DNA of 64,000 nt from Charina bottae (GCA_023362775.1 JALMGJ010000002.1:110957481-111021480); one strand, 5' to 3'. Shown: positions 1 to 10,618, numbered from the stretch's first letter. The notes: generated by a model not told the origin, from the letters alone. Numbers and translations: made by a program.

Positions 1-1600
1 TGTGAAAGTATCAGGTAACCAAGGCCATGATGACCAGCAAAAACCAATAACTATGGTCCATGTAGTATTGATCATGGCATATGAAAGTTTGTGACTTGGA
101 ATATAAGAGGGATGAATAGTAAAGCATATGAATTAACAAATGAAATTAATGAATGAATGTTGTGTGTACAGTATATGTGATGGGAGGGCTGACAGTATAT
201 GAAACTAAGAGGAAGGGGAAGGATGTAGTAGATCTAAGTAAAGATGGGCTGATTTCTATTGAAAAAGAGTTGATTTATACATGTATGGAGGTAAGGAGCA
301 GGCTTAATTAGGGAAAAAAGTGCTAAAATGTATTAATTGTTGTGGGTGCATATAAAAGTAGGAATCCATAAGAATGGTGATAGTTGCAAATTAAACTCCA
401 GTGAATTGTGATTATAGAAGAGCTAGTCTTGGGGGGAAATTGCAACATTCTGAATGAATATTATCTGGGTGAAAACATTATTCTGTTGGGTGACATGAGT
501 AGCTAGGTAGGAATGAGTGCAAAAAACACGACTGGGCCTTTCAGAAACCCAAGAATGAATGAGAATGGTGATCGATGGTTATCTTCTTAGAAAAATACCT
601 ACTTTAAGTATAAAACTATTCATACATATGCTTGTTAAAAGAATAAATCGATATCTAAAAGCATGGCTGATTTGATCATTTCTGAAGAAAGATTGAGAGA
701 ATTAGTAAAGTAGGTGACCACAATGAAGCCCTTAAGTCCTGCTATGCTGACTCATTGTGGGCTGGGGGAATGGGGTGTCCTGAGAGGGATGAGCAAAGAG
801 TACTGGGTGTGTATGCTAGTATACAGTATACTCCTGGTAGAGTCAACCAAGTAATGAAGGTCATCCCAACTGCCCACCCAAAGCAAGCAAGCATCAGTAT
901 CAGATAGCAGCAATATAGGAAGATACTGGAGTCAGATGATCACTTGAATGACAAGTTCAAAAGCAACGGCAAACAACTCCTGTATTTTACCAAGAAAACC
1001 AAATGGGTAGACAAGATAATGTGACTGATGATATAGTGCTGGATGGTGAGCCCCTCAGATTGGATGGTACTCAACATGCTGCTGAGGATTTTCCGACTAC
1101 TAATGGTGTTCATGATGTGGCTAGGAATCTAGCTGCTGATGTTGCCTCGCAGAAAAAGAAAACCCAAAGCTGCAAAGAGGGAATTAAAGTGGAAACATGG
1201 AGGGGAAAAAGAGAAAGAAACAAAAAGTGCAAGAAGAGGAAGTATGAGTTCTGTATGAAAAAGCATTAGTAAGCCTTATCTTCCAGCAGAATGAATGGAT
1301 AGTGAACTTAAGGGAAAATGGTATGGAAGTCATTTGGAACAGAGTGAAAAAAAATGTTACGAAGTACCATGGAAGTGTGTGAAATTATGCTACTAGGAAG
1401 TATGAAAAATAATCTGTGATGGAATAGTGAAAAGAAAGAGCCTGTGGATAAGGAAAAATGCATATAAAGGAATGATTGCTGCAAAAACTGAGGATTAAAA
1501 ATAAATATTTTATAATACGTATAGAGAGAAAACTGAAGTGGACAGCTATAACAAATCTAAATAAGTAATGTGGGAACACTTTTCAATGTTAACAATAACT
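1..1600 (+). mobile_element. Degenerate LINE-like fragment (old)
   Basis: This stretch has no long open frame. Near 98-125 the + strand reads as the start of an APE-type endonuclease (TWNIRGMNSKAYEL). Around 480-720 come endonuclease-like pieces in shifting frames, separated by stops: a GDMS motif, an NENGDRWL motif, then an ADLIISEERL motif. That order resembles the endonuclease half of a LINE second ORF. From about 900 to 1270 the sequence is open for 88 codons and basic at its C-end, but I do not recognise that product. I infer a decayed LINE whose clade cannot be assigned. The 3' limit is uncertain, and 1300-1600 shows nothing specific. Confidence 0.35.
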
Positions 1601-2054
1601 TAAGAGCATTAGATGCTGTTAATGTGTTTTGACTGCATTTGTGAAAACAAAAGCTATTTAATTGTACTTACTGCCATCCCACACTTTTAGACAATCCAAA
1701 TAACTCAAATGATTTAAAAAACTTTATTGGCAATTAGCTGTTCAGATAAAAGGCAGCTGAGCCTGCAGCAGGAATGTGGGCAGGGCAAGAGGCTCAGAAG
1801 AGACCCTCTCTAGTTTCTTGGGCTGTAAAGGAGATGGGGAGAGAGATGGACTTTCAGACTTGCAAGATTCTGTTAATGTAGCTTTACAATAAAGTAGAAT
1901 TAGGTCATCTGGTCGTGTTTCCTGTCTGGTCTACCTCATAAGGCCGACATCTTCAGAATGCATGCCCAATGATAAAGCTGAGAATCAGATTTTTTTTAAA
2001 AAAAACACCATTATATGACAACATAGATTAGATAAATAATTTTTGAGGGCTTGC
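1601..2054. other. Intronic stretch, nothing recognised
   Basis: AT-rich intron-like DNA with no exon signature, no long open frame and no repeat that I can name. It ends at the target duplication of the SINE that follows. Confidence 0.5.
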
Positions 2055-2066
2055 CCTTCTTAAAAA

Positions 2067-2401
2067 AGGGGCATGGTGGCTCAGCGGGTAAGATGCCAGG
2101 CTTGTTGGTCGGAAGATCGCAAGTTCGGAGGTTTGAATCCCTAGCCCCGCGTGATGGAGTGAGCTCCCACACTAGCCCCAGCTCTTGCCAACCTAGCAAT
2201 TCGAAAGCATGCAAATGCAAGTAGATTAATAGGTACCACTTCGGTGGGTAGGTAACAGCGTTCCGCATGCATCATGCTGGCCACATGACCATGGAAGCAT
2301 CTTCGGACAACGCTGGCTCTTCGGCTGACAAATGGAGATGAGCACCGGCCCCTAGAGTCGGACACGACTGCACAAATGTGCGGGGGGAACCTGTACCTTT
2401 A
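2067..2401 (+). mobile_element. tRNA-derived SINE (Sauria-SINE type), full length
   Basis: The head is tRNA-like. An A-box-like GTGGCTCAGCGGGTAAG lies at about 2084 and a B-box-like GGTTTGAATCC at about 2130. A conserved body with GAGTGAGCTCCC and GGAGATGAGCACC follows, then CTAGAGTCGGACACGAC and a short tail of the BovB kind (CTTTACC). The copy is flanked by a perfect 12-bp duplication CCTTCTTAAAAA at 2055-2066 and 2402-2413, so this is a complete retroposed insertion in an ATP10B intron. It is non-coding and presumably depended on a BovB/RTE reverse transcriptase, as known for this SINE family. Confidence 0.85.
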
Positions 2402-2499
2402 CCTTCTTAAAAACTATTTAATAACATTGATCCATTTGAACTTAAAGATATGAACATGTGGGAATCCATCTGAGTACATATATCAATGGTATAATATTG

Positions 2500-2660
2500 G
2501 CTTTAACTGCATCTGGCTGCTGTGTATTTTAATTTTTGTATTTATGATATGAATTGGTTTTAATTTATATTAAGATTGTTTGCCACCCAAAGTCACTTGT
2601 TGAGATAGGCGGCCTTACAAATTGAATGAATGAATAAATAAATAAATAAATAAATCTGCT
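2500..2660 (+). mobile_element. L2-type LINE 3' tail
   Basis: The stretch TTTGCCACCCAAAGTCACTT followed by GAGATAGGCGGC and an (AATA)n tail is the 3' end shared by L2-group LINEs in reptiles. The same signature ends the elements at 28640 and 43680. Only the 3' untranslated tail is present. Confidence 0.65.
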
Positions 2661-2796
2661 TTCTCCATAAATTCACTGGCATTTAAAAAAATGTATTTAA
2701 AGGAAATGCTTTCCTGTGTCCTAAAGAAAAGAGGAGCTCTGTGCCTTCATGGGGTTGTCACAGATTGTTAAGTGGTGGTGCATCTTCTCCTAACAG

Positions 2797-3001
2797 GAGC
2801 CAAAACACCTACATTGAGAAGTGCTGGAAAGATGTGCAAGTGGGAGACTTTGTGCAGGTTCAGTGCAATGAGGTCATTCCTGCTGATATTCTACTGCTCT
2901 ACTCCTCTGATCAGAACGGGATCTGTTACTTGGAGACAGCAAATCTTGACGGTGAGACCAACCTTAAACAAAGACAAGTTGTGAAAGGGTTCTCCCATCA
3001 G
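2797..3001 (+). CDS. ATP10B: ATP10B-like flippase exon: actuator domain with DGET loop
   Basis: A 205-nt exon follows a pyrimidine-rich acceptor (TTCTCCTAACAG) and precedes the donor GTAAGC. The first base completes a codon from the upstream exon, and 68 codons follow, ending in phase 0. The peptide contains [19 protein letters not shown], the entry to the actuator domain, and [14 protein letters not shown]. In P4-ATPases the DGET loop performs dephosphorylation of the aspartyl phosphate. The protein family moves phospholipids from the outer to the inner leaflet with a CDC50 partner; class V members (ATP10A/B/D) use phosphatidylcholine and glucosylceramide. Assignment to ATP10B rests mainly on the later exons. 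Earlier exons lie upstream of the window. Confidence 0.88.
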
Positions 3002-5075
3002 GTAAGCAACTTCCCCCTCTTTTTTGGTAGAGGAGAACAGGATCACCACCACCTTTGGTGTGGGAAGGATCCAATTGTCCCAGGCTTCACATATGGAGAG
3101 GAGCATTCATAGTATGTTTCAGAATTTGAAATGTTGGGTTATTTTCAGTCAAGACAGGAAAATAATTAAATATAAACCTCTCCCCCCTTTTTTCCCCCCA
3201 GTATTTTAAGTGTTTTTTGGAAGAGTCTTGTTTTCTAAGCTATTGATTTTTAATAGAGACTGACATAGAGTGCAGCAAGAAAAGCTCAGAAGAACAGTGT
3301 ACCCCCCTAAACTCTTAGAGAATAATTTGTATCAGCCCTTGTTTGCAAAACACATGAAGATACGTTTCTATGGGACCATTTCAGGTGCAGGATTCAAGGT
3401 TCCTCAGGACTTTTGTATGGAAAAGTGGGATGGAGGTCTTGTGAGACAGCCTCAGGTTTTTCTTTGAGTTATAAACGTTGGTGGAATAGAGGAGAAGAGA
3501 GGAGAAAAACTAATCTTTATAATGTATCAGTTGTTGATATGTTACATTAACCTTATATAAAAGCTAAATGGGTTTCAAAGCTTTTGTCAGTACAGGAAGG
3601 GGCATGTTCCACTCCAGGCCTGCACAGTTTATAAACTCGCAGCCTGTCAGCAGTTTTGTGTAGACTGTCTGGTGCTTGACAAGGCTCCAGTTAGGCAGTC
3701 CTGGGGGGGGTGGAAAAACAGGTGACTTATTGCACTGCGGAATAATGAGCCAGCTTGCATGGCTGCCCTGGCAGATGCTCACCTTCACTGTGCAGGTCGA
3801 TCTCGATCGGTTATATCAGTGTGTATACCCTGGGGATGAGGTTCTAAGGTTACCCATAACCAAGACAGCCGTTAACTTCAAGCAAGCCATGAATGGTCCA
3901 GAGACGTATCTTGAAGAGAATGTTGTGACTACTGGTTTAAAAAATCCAGGGGGCAAGCAGGGACTTTTTACCAATACATAGTATTCCCTTGCAACTTCAC
4001 TCACTTTTCTTCAGGATCTTTCTTTTTAAACAATTGTATTAAGGATTTTAATTACAATAGTAAAATCTAGGAAAGAAAGGAAGGAAGGAAGGAAGGAAGG
4101 AAGGAAGGAAGGAAGGAAGGAAGGAAGGAAGGAAGGAAGGAAGGAAGGAAGGATAGTTGATACTAACTTCTGATTCCATTTTTCAAAAGTGTCCTTCGTA
4201 TTTTCAATGTTATAATTATTTGTATCATTTTATAAGTCCCAGTTAATTAGCTATCAAACAGGCTTGTGTATTTTTCTCCTTTAACTAAAATCTTTAGTTC
4301 CCTCTAGTGTCCAATTTTTAAAATTACTTATCTTTATTGTGCCTTGCAAAAAGTCCAAACAAATCTATTTCCCACAGGAAGGATTCTTTATAATTAATTC
4401 CAAAATCTTATTCCAAATTTATCTGTACCCTTAATCCATTTATAACTTTCTAGGATCAAAGCCTTATGTAGCTTTTTGCTGTTTATTTCAAAAAAATTTT
4501 AAATTCTTAAGCTTATTATTACAATTTTCTTTCATTAAGGATTGAAGACAAACTCACCCAGCGTTTTCAGACTTGTCTATCTGAAGGTCTCTAATAGCTT
4601 AAAAGTAGTTAACAAACAATTTCCAAACATGATTAGAAAAGGAAGTTTGTGAACTTAGTGTCCTTTAAAGGGAGCTGACCACGGTTGCAAGCAAGATAAC
4701 TATCCCAGTCATCTCCCAGTGCTCAAAACCCTCCAGGGACCACTGTCTTGCGGTCTCCTCGTAAGGAGCAACTGTTCTGAGCACATGTGGGCAATCTCCC
4801 ATCCTCTCCTTGTCCAGAGAGGCTCGAAAGAGCTGGTCCACTCACCAGCTCTTCATTCTTCAACATGGTTGTCGGCTCCGCTTTTTGCGAAGCCGTCTTC
4901 GGTCTGCCATTTCTTCCTCCAGAAGTCCAGTTTTATTCAGGATCTAAATGGGTGCTGCCATCAGTCTAATTTATTTAAATAGGGACTTGCATTTCTATAG
5001 TAAGAACACCCACACCCACATGATAAAGCACACTTTGCCCTATCAGGTACATAAACTAAAGTTACAATCGATTTA
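3002..5075 (+). other. Intron stretch with tetranucleotide repeat and a possible L1-like remnant
   Basis: The intron follows the 2797-3001 exon. At 4069-4153 there is an (AAGG)n run. The flanking 4020-4980 segment is AT-rich and then turns GC-richer on approaching 4700-4930. It could be an old L1 end on the - strand, but there is no protein match to prove it. No exon is visible. Confidence 0.4.
4069..4153. repeat. (AAGG)n microsatellite
   Basis: About twenty uninterrupted AAGG units, slightly degenerate at the left end. Confidence 0.95.
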
Positions 5076-5154
5076 TCTATGAAGGTTCTCAGTCATCCAG
5101 GTGGAATTGTCTGTAGCTTGAATCATGTCAACTGGATTTCTATTTTCTCAGTGG

Positions 5155-5189
5155 AAACGTTTCGCTCCTTATCCAAGGAGCTTCTTCAG
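5155..5189 (-). ncRNA. Hammerhead-ribozyme-like core (left arm, mirror copy)
   Basis: Exact reverse complement of the core at 5274-5308, read on the - strand. Half-core CTGAAGA is at 5189-5183 and GAAA at 5163-5160. A transcript crossing both arms would instead fold into a long hairpin that buries both cores. Confidence 0.5.
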
Positions 5190-5273
5190 TCTGAGCAAAG
5201 TTGGTAAGGGAATCCTAAATACACACAGCTACCTAGAAACATATTTAGGATTCCCTTACCAACTTTGCTCAGA

Positions 5274-5308
5274 CTGAAGAAGCTCCTTGGATAAGGAGCG
5301 AAACGTTT
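5274..5308 (+). ncRNA. Hammerhead-ribozyme-like core (right arm)
   Basis: CTGAAGA (5274-5280) fits the CUGANGA half-core. One extra A follows, then stem II GCTCCTT/AAGGAGC around the loop GGAT (5282-5299), then GAAA (5300-5303) and CGTTT. The two bases after GAAA could pair with the following GT only in a minimal or dimeric stem III, as described for hammerheads of Penelope-like elements. The extra A next to stem II and the absence of a GUC at the expected cleavage step make activity uncertain. Confidence 0.55.
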
Positions 5309-5387
5309 CCACTGAGAAAATAGAAATCCAGTTGACATGATTCAAGCTACAGACAATTCCACCTGGATGACTGAGAACCTTCATAGA

Positions 5388-6237
5388 CAAAATCGCAAGT
5401 TATGTTCAAGGCATAAAGAAACCTTGCAGAAATTGGGCTGGGGAAAAAAAAGATAATTAAACACTTCCACATGGCCACTGCAGTGAATGTACCTGCTCTT
5501 CCTCATATTTAATTTATTTCCTGATTCCAGAAAATGGCTTCAATCCAGCCCCTTCAAACCTATGATCACTGTAGTCTGTAGATCACATGACTCATCATAC
5601 ATTTCTATGGTGAAATTTGAAAAGCTTGTTGCCATTGATTCTATATTATCGCTAGCATATGTTCTTGAAAATAAAGATTTCTTGGAAAAATATTGCAATT
5701 GAAAAACCCATCTTTCTGATGCTGCAAAAAGTAATTTCATACACATGTAGGCCTAAGTACAGGTTTTTGCAGGTTTTTGCTGTAAATTTTGTCATGGACG
5801 CCAAGAAAATTAAACAGTGTGTCCTCCTTTTCCTCCGATTTTCCCTCCTTTCCAATTGTCCATGTCCTCCTTTACCTGTTCAGATATCTGGTAATCCTAC
5901 CCTAGTCCTAGTCCACTACACCACAATGGCTCTCAATAAATGGTTTATTGTGGAATCCACCTGCTAGCTGGCACCTTCTCAAGCAGTGTAGTTAACAGAC
6001 AGCCATCTTAGTTCATCAGCAGTTAACTTTTACAAAACTTTATTATAGGTGCCTGAACAATAACTTTAAAGTTACATACACCAACCAATAAAGTTATATC
6101 CAGATTTCAGGCCACAATTTTATATAGATTTACCTGGAAATATGTCCTATAGAATTTAGTAGATTTTCTGAAGAGATGTGTATTGTATTGTGTTATAATT
6201 CATATGCATTGAAAGGACTTAAGTTAACTAGTCAGTC
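5388..6237 (+). other. Intron stretch, mostly unrecognised
   Basis: At about 5893-5935 the - strand shows a short tRNA-like SINE head (GTGGTGTAGTGG), but no body follows. The rest is AT-rich intron with short chance frames only. Confidence 0.4.
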
Positions 6238-6385
6238 AGCTTCTTGGCGTGCTGCGGCTCTGGGGCTGCAAGAAGCCCCTGAGCTTCAGCACAGCGCGAA
6301 GCCCTTTGCAGTGCGAAGCCCAGCCCCAGCCTGGCCCAGCAGCGAAGGGGCTGCTTGGTGTGCCACGGCTCTGGGGCTTCAAGAA

Positions 6386-7335
6386 GCCAGTTTGGTCCAG
6401 TGGTTAAGGTGCTGGGCTAGAAACCAGGAGTCTGTGAGTTCTAGTCCCAATTTAGGCATGAAAGCCGGCTGGGTGACCTTGGCCAGTCACTCTCTCTCAG
6501 CCCTGGGAAGGAGCCAATAGGAAACCAGGAGTCTGTGAGTTCTAGTCCCGCCTTAGGCATGAAAGCCGGCTGGGTGACCTTGGGCCGGTCACTCTCTCTC
6601 AGCCCTGGGAAGGAGCCAATAGGAAACCAGGAGTCTGTGAGTTCTAGTCCCACTTTAGGCATGAAAGCCGGCTGGGTGACCTTGGCCAGTCAATCTCTCT
6701 CAGCCCTGGGAAGGAGCCAATAGGAAACCAGGAGTCTGTGAGTTCTAGTCCCGCCTTAGGCATGAAAGCCAGCTGGGTGACCTTGGGCCAGTCACTCTCT
6801 CTCAGCCCTGGGAAGGAGCCAATAGCAAACCAGGAGTCTCTAAGTTCTAGTCCCGCCTTAGGCATGAAAGCCGGCTGGGTGACCTTGGCCAGTCACTCTC
6901 TCTCAGCCCTAGGAAGGAGCCAATAGCAAACCAGGAGTCTCTAAGTTCTAGTCCCACCTTAGGCATGAAAGCCGGCTGGGTGACCTTGGCCAGTCACTCT
7001 CTCTCAGCCCTAGGAAGGAGCCAATAGGAAACCAGGAGTCTCTAAGTTCTAGTCCCACCTTAGGCATGAAAGCCGGCTGGGTGACCTTGGCCAGTCACTC
7101 TCTCTCAGCCCTAGGAAGGAGCCAATAGGAAACCAGGAGTCTGTGAGTTCTAGTCCCGCCTTAGGCATGAAAGCCGGCTGGGTGACCTTGGGCCAGTCAC
7201 TCAGCCCAGCTCACCTGACAGGGTTGTTGTCGTGGGGAAAATAGGAGGAGGAAGGAGTATTAGGTATGTTTGCTGCCTTGAGTTATTTATAAAAATAATA
7301 AAGGGGGGATAAATAAATAAATAAATTTTTATAAA
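6386..7335 (+). mobile_element. tRNA-derived SINE expanded by an internal tandem array
   Basis: The head GCCAGTTTGGTCCAGTGG and the tail (GAGTTATTTATAAAAATAATAAAGG, broken here as GAGTTATTTATA plus an A-rich end, then AATAAATAAA) are those of the SINE seen once, unexpanded, on the - strand at 63171-63415. Between head and tail the B-box-containing segment is repeated eight times (see the array entry). 6238-6385 just upstream contains a GC-rich piece shared with the DNA element at 7830-7925. Confidence 0.75.
6421..7230 (+). repeat. 101-102 bp minisatellite, eight units, each with a SINE B box
   Basis: The motif ACCAGGAGTCT starts at 6423, 6524, 6626, 6727, 6829, 6930, 7031 and 7132, a period of 101 or 102 bases. 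Each unit carries GAGTTCTAGTCCC, the B-box region of the SINE head, then GCATGAAAGCCGGC and the body start. A joining piece GGAAGGAGCCAATAG is not found in the unexpanded SINE. Units 5-7 share CTCTAAG where the others have CTGTGAG, which suggests local homogenisation. Frames across the array are artefacts of the repeat. Confidence 0.9.
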
Positions 7336-7524
7336 TAAATAAATATAAACTAAATCCAATTTAAAACCACTTATTTCAGGAATGAACTAAAGCTTCATCC
7401 ATCCACTGGAAATGTTAATATACATATGCATTTCTGGATGCAAAATTTAGTGGAATATGAAAAGCTGATAACAAATGTTAGTCTTACTCTGAATTTAAGG
7501 CTGATTCACCAGAAATAATAAATA

Positions 7525-8452
7525 CAGGTAGTCCTCAACTTACGATCACAGTTGGGACCAGAATTTCTGTCACTAAGCGATGTGGTCATTAAGTGCAACA
7601 TCACATGACTGCATCGCTTAGCGACGGCAATCCCAGGCAGTCCCGTCATAACCCCAAGACACAGGTCATTAAGCGGGAAGAGGCAGGAGTCCCAGGTAAG
7701 GAGCACAGGGTGCTGCGGGTGGGGGGAGGCCTGGGAGAGCCAGTGCAGGCTGAGAATGAGTTGGGGGAGGGGGGTGCTGTGGTGCAGCACAAGCTCAGGA
7801 ATGCCAGGGAAAGAATATACTGTGGCTTAGGGGCTTCTTGGCGTGCTGCGGCTCTGGGGCTGCAAGAAGCCCCTGAGCCGCCGTGCAGTGTGAAGCCCTT
7901 CACAGCGAGAAGCCCAGCCCCAGCCGCCCTCATCACCCTGCATTCCGAGGACCCTGCCGCCCTGCTCTCCACCACCCCAGCTCATCTTGTTGCTCCCGCT
8001 CCTGATGAGGTATGCCTGGCCTGGCCCTTCGGGAGGCAACTGCTGGCCATGTGAGGCCATCTTCCTCAGGTCTCGCAAGGAAACCTCCGTGCGCGACCTG
8101 GGGAAGAAAGCCTCATGCAGCCAGCAGCTGCCTCCCGAAGGGCCAAGCCAGGCATGCTTGGTCAGCAGCGGGAGCAAGAAGACGGCGAAGGTCAGCCCGG
8201 GCGTCAGGGGCTGCAGAGTGCAGGGGGCCAAAAGGGCATAGATGGGGAGGAGATACAGTAGGTGAGTGGGGGGAGTTGAAGTGCCCCTGCGGTCATAAGT
8301 GCGAGCGGGCTGCCAAGCACTTGAATTTTGATCATGTGACCATGGTGGCGCTGCAATGGCAACTTCAGGGACTGACCATAAGTCCCTTCATTCACCGTTG
8401 CCGTAACTTCAAACGGTCGCTGAATGAATGGTTGTAAGTTGAGGACTACCTG
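7525..8452 (+). mobile_element. Non-autonomous DNA transposon, Tigger/pogo-like termini
   Basis: The terminal inverted repeats CAGGTAGTCCTCAACTTAC (7525 onward) and its complement (ending 8452) are flanked by TA on both sides, as for Tc1/mariner-pogo elements. The CAGGTAGTCCTC-type terminus resembles Tigger families. No transposase frame is present. Inside lies a second fold-back: about 7985-8055 pairs with about 8115-8180 (shared CCCTTCGGGAGGC). The segment 7830-7925 is nearly the same as 6238-6350, including GCTTCTTGGCGTGCTGCGG, so this GC-rich cargo exists twice within 1.6 kb. Confidence 0.75.
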
Positions 8453-8454
8453 TA

Positions 8455-10164
8455 TTTGATTATCCCCCTTCTCACATTATTATCTTTTCAGAAGCAGCAT
8501 AAAGAATGTTTCCTTTCATCCATATTTTGTGGATAAATTCCATTTGTGAAACATTTTTAATTTTGGAAGATTTATATTATTTAAGTTATAGAGTGATTTC
8601 TCAAACAGATTAATGACAGGTCCTGGATAAAAACAAAAAGGTAAAGTCAGCATCATCTACAGACCAAACATAAAGTATTTTTTAAATGTTTCCATTTTTC
8701 AGTGCTACAGATTTAACCTTTTCTACCCTTATGTATGTTGTGGTAATCATCAGGTTTCATCATTCTATGAACCACGCTTACAATATATAAAGTCCTGAAA
8801 AAGATATGGAAGTAATGTTAAAGTCCTATGTATTTCTGGATGCTTTTTTTATTTTTATTGCTTTAGTATACAGAGAAAAAAAAGAAAAGAAGAAGAGAAT
8901 ACAAAAAAAGAAAAATGAACAGAAAGAAACCAAAATCTAATTATAACAAATAATCATAATCATAATAAAATAATAACAATACATATAACAAATACATTAT
9001 TTCAAGTTTTTAAACACAGCATTAAACCTTTACCACATGGAATAATGTTGGTCAGACTTTCCATTACATCAGCATAGAACCAGTTCATAAGCAGACAGTA
9101 AATACATATCACCAATCCAAGACTGAAAATCTGGGGTGACGCTATCTTTCCATCAAGAATGAATTATTTGCCCATATCCCATTATTATTATTATTGTGTG
9201 CTAAGTCCATAATTCTTTATATATTAATAAATTTTGGATTTGGGGGATATAATTCAAAATTCCATTCATATCACCCTTCCCCAAATCATCCTAACATATT
9301 TATGAATATCAAAACAAAACAAAACAATAGTGAGGCAAACCCATATCAAAGGTATGTTAATATATTTACTTCCTCAATCCAAGCCATTTGCACAATCAGG
9401 AGGGAGACCTTTGCGGCTGTTTTCAAAATAAAGTACTTTTAGAATCCAGCAAATATTTTAAAACCATTTATCATAGTGGTAAGAGAACAGTAAAAAGTTT
9501 ATGTATGTGGTTTTCTCCAATATTTTATTTTCCACCACCATTTATAATAAGTGGTCATTCTGCTTCAATTCATCTGTTATTGAAAAAACTGAGCCAACAA
9601 TTAATTTAGTACTTTAAGATATCTAATTGTATTCATTACCTTAAAACTCCAGACTAATATACAATACTTGGAGCCATACAGGAAATTCAACATTTCTAGA
9701 TGAAAAAAAAATTACAAATCCAATAGTATCTTATTGACTAGTAAAGAACAAGAACATTTTTGGGTGCTGCAGGACTTTTTATATGGTTTGTGCTATACAG
9801 ATTACCATGGGTAGCCCTCTGGAAATTTTTTAATGAGGTGGTTTTATTCAACCTTCTCCATTATGCTGCATTCCAGATGTGTTGGATTTCAACCCCTGTA
9901 ATTATGGGCACTGGAGTCCAATACATCTAGGGTGCACCAGCTTGGGGAAGGTTGGATTAATTTATTGGCTTAACTCAGCTACTGTTATGTCACAATAAAT
10001 GCTTGAATGGGGTCACCTTTTATATCCATTCATGCCACATAAATCTGCAGTTCCAGGCTATCACTTCTAGCCACTGAAGAAATGTTGGGACAGCCCTTAT
10101 AAAGAGACTAAACATATCCATTTGATACTACAAATCACTGCTGTTTTTGTTTGTTTGTTTGCAG
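8455..10164 (+). other. Intron stretch
   Basis: AT-rich. From 8845 to about 9010 the strand is A-rich after a T-run, as in the 3' untranslated end of a - strand L1, but no ORF2 peptide confirms it. A small palindromic element is at 9849-9957. No exon is visible until the acceptor tract TTTGTTTGTTTGCAG before 10165. Confidence 0.4.
9849..9957. mobile_element. Palindromic MITE-like repeat
   Basis: The ends CAACCTTCTCCA and TGGGGAAGGTTG are inverted. CCAGATGTGTTGGA in the left half has a diverged complement in TCCAATACATCT on the right, and the core is TGTAATTATGGGC. This layout is typical of short hAT-type MITEs of reptiles, although the family name is an inference. Confidence 0.5.
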
Positions 10165-10250
10165 AATACTGAATTTGAGCCAGAATTGTTCCAAAATATC
10201 ATTGTTTGTGAAAAACCTAACAATGATCTCAATAGATTTACAGGCTACAT
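10165..10250 (+). CDS. ATP10B: ATP10B-like flippase exon
   Basis: An 86-nt exon between TTTGTTTGCAG and GTAAGT. It starts in phase 0 and ends with two bases of a codon that the next exon completes. The peptide (FEPELFQNIIVCEKPNNDLN) is the actuator-domain tail that follows the DGET loop in class V P4-ATPases. It ends in the RFTGYM motif, which continues into the next exon. Confidence 0.88.
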
Positions 10251-10409
10251 GTAAGTTACTGCAGTTTTGATTTTTACCATTCTTCAATTACCATTATCAT
10301 ACTCATAGGCTTCTGCAGTAGAGAAAAGGGGGAAGTGACAAAATCTGTGTCATGACTTCACAACATATTTTATCATTTTTCACCACTGCAGTTTGTAAAG
10401 GATGATTTA

Positions 10410-10412
10410 TTA

Positions 10413-10457
<45 letters not shown>
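10410..10457. repeat. (TTA)n microsatellite
   Basis: About sixteen trinucleotide units, uninterrupted, in the intron after the 10165-10250 exon. Confidence 0.95.
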
Positions 10458-10618
10458 GCTTAAATTCTTTGAGGTACTGTGAACATTTTATGTAACTATA
10501 TTCTTGTGCTCTTCCCAAACACACACATAGTCCAGAAATAAACATATTCAGCAATATTTTGCTCTAGTCAGTCTTCTTCCCGAATATGTGTGAGGGTTAA
10601 GACTGAATAGACTGCTGC

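Larger units (their letters stand above)
5076..5387. repeat. Perfect palindrome, 145-bp arms, Penelope-like hammerhead repeat
   Basis: The left arm 5076-5220 and right arm 5243-5387 are exact reverse complements over 145 bases as read by eye, with a 22-base spacer. The arms are not simple sequence. Each carries, facing outward, CTGAAGA, a 7-bp stem (GCTCCTT/AAGGAGC) and GAAACG. This resembles the small hammerhead ribozyme motif known in Penelope-like element terminal repeats. No convincing target duplication is visible at its edges. A CDS is absent, so the parent reverse transcriptase is elsewhere. Confidence 0.85.

Noticed and set aside
2084..2140. Possible tRNA genes at the A/B-box words here and at 12030, 33870 and 63370
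   Set aside because: The tRNA-like heads do not close a cloverleaf and continue into SINE bodies with retroposon tails and duplications.
2797..3001. ATP10A or ATP10D as the identity of the flippase
   Set aside because: The general P4 exons fit all three, but the AKRL...DS linker and EKDVTPD exon match what I recall of ATP10B best; a database search would settle it.
5076..5387. Palindrome as a rho-type or intrinsic terminator
   Set aside because: It is too long and lies in a eukaryotic intron; the hammerhead-like cores and the similar unit at 40071 indicate a mobile repeat.
6421..7230. CRISPR-like array of regular repeats
   Set aside because: The 101-bp units are contiguous with no unique spacers, and the window is clearly vertebrate nuclear DNA.
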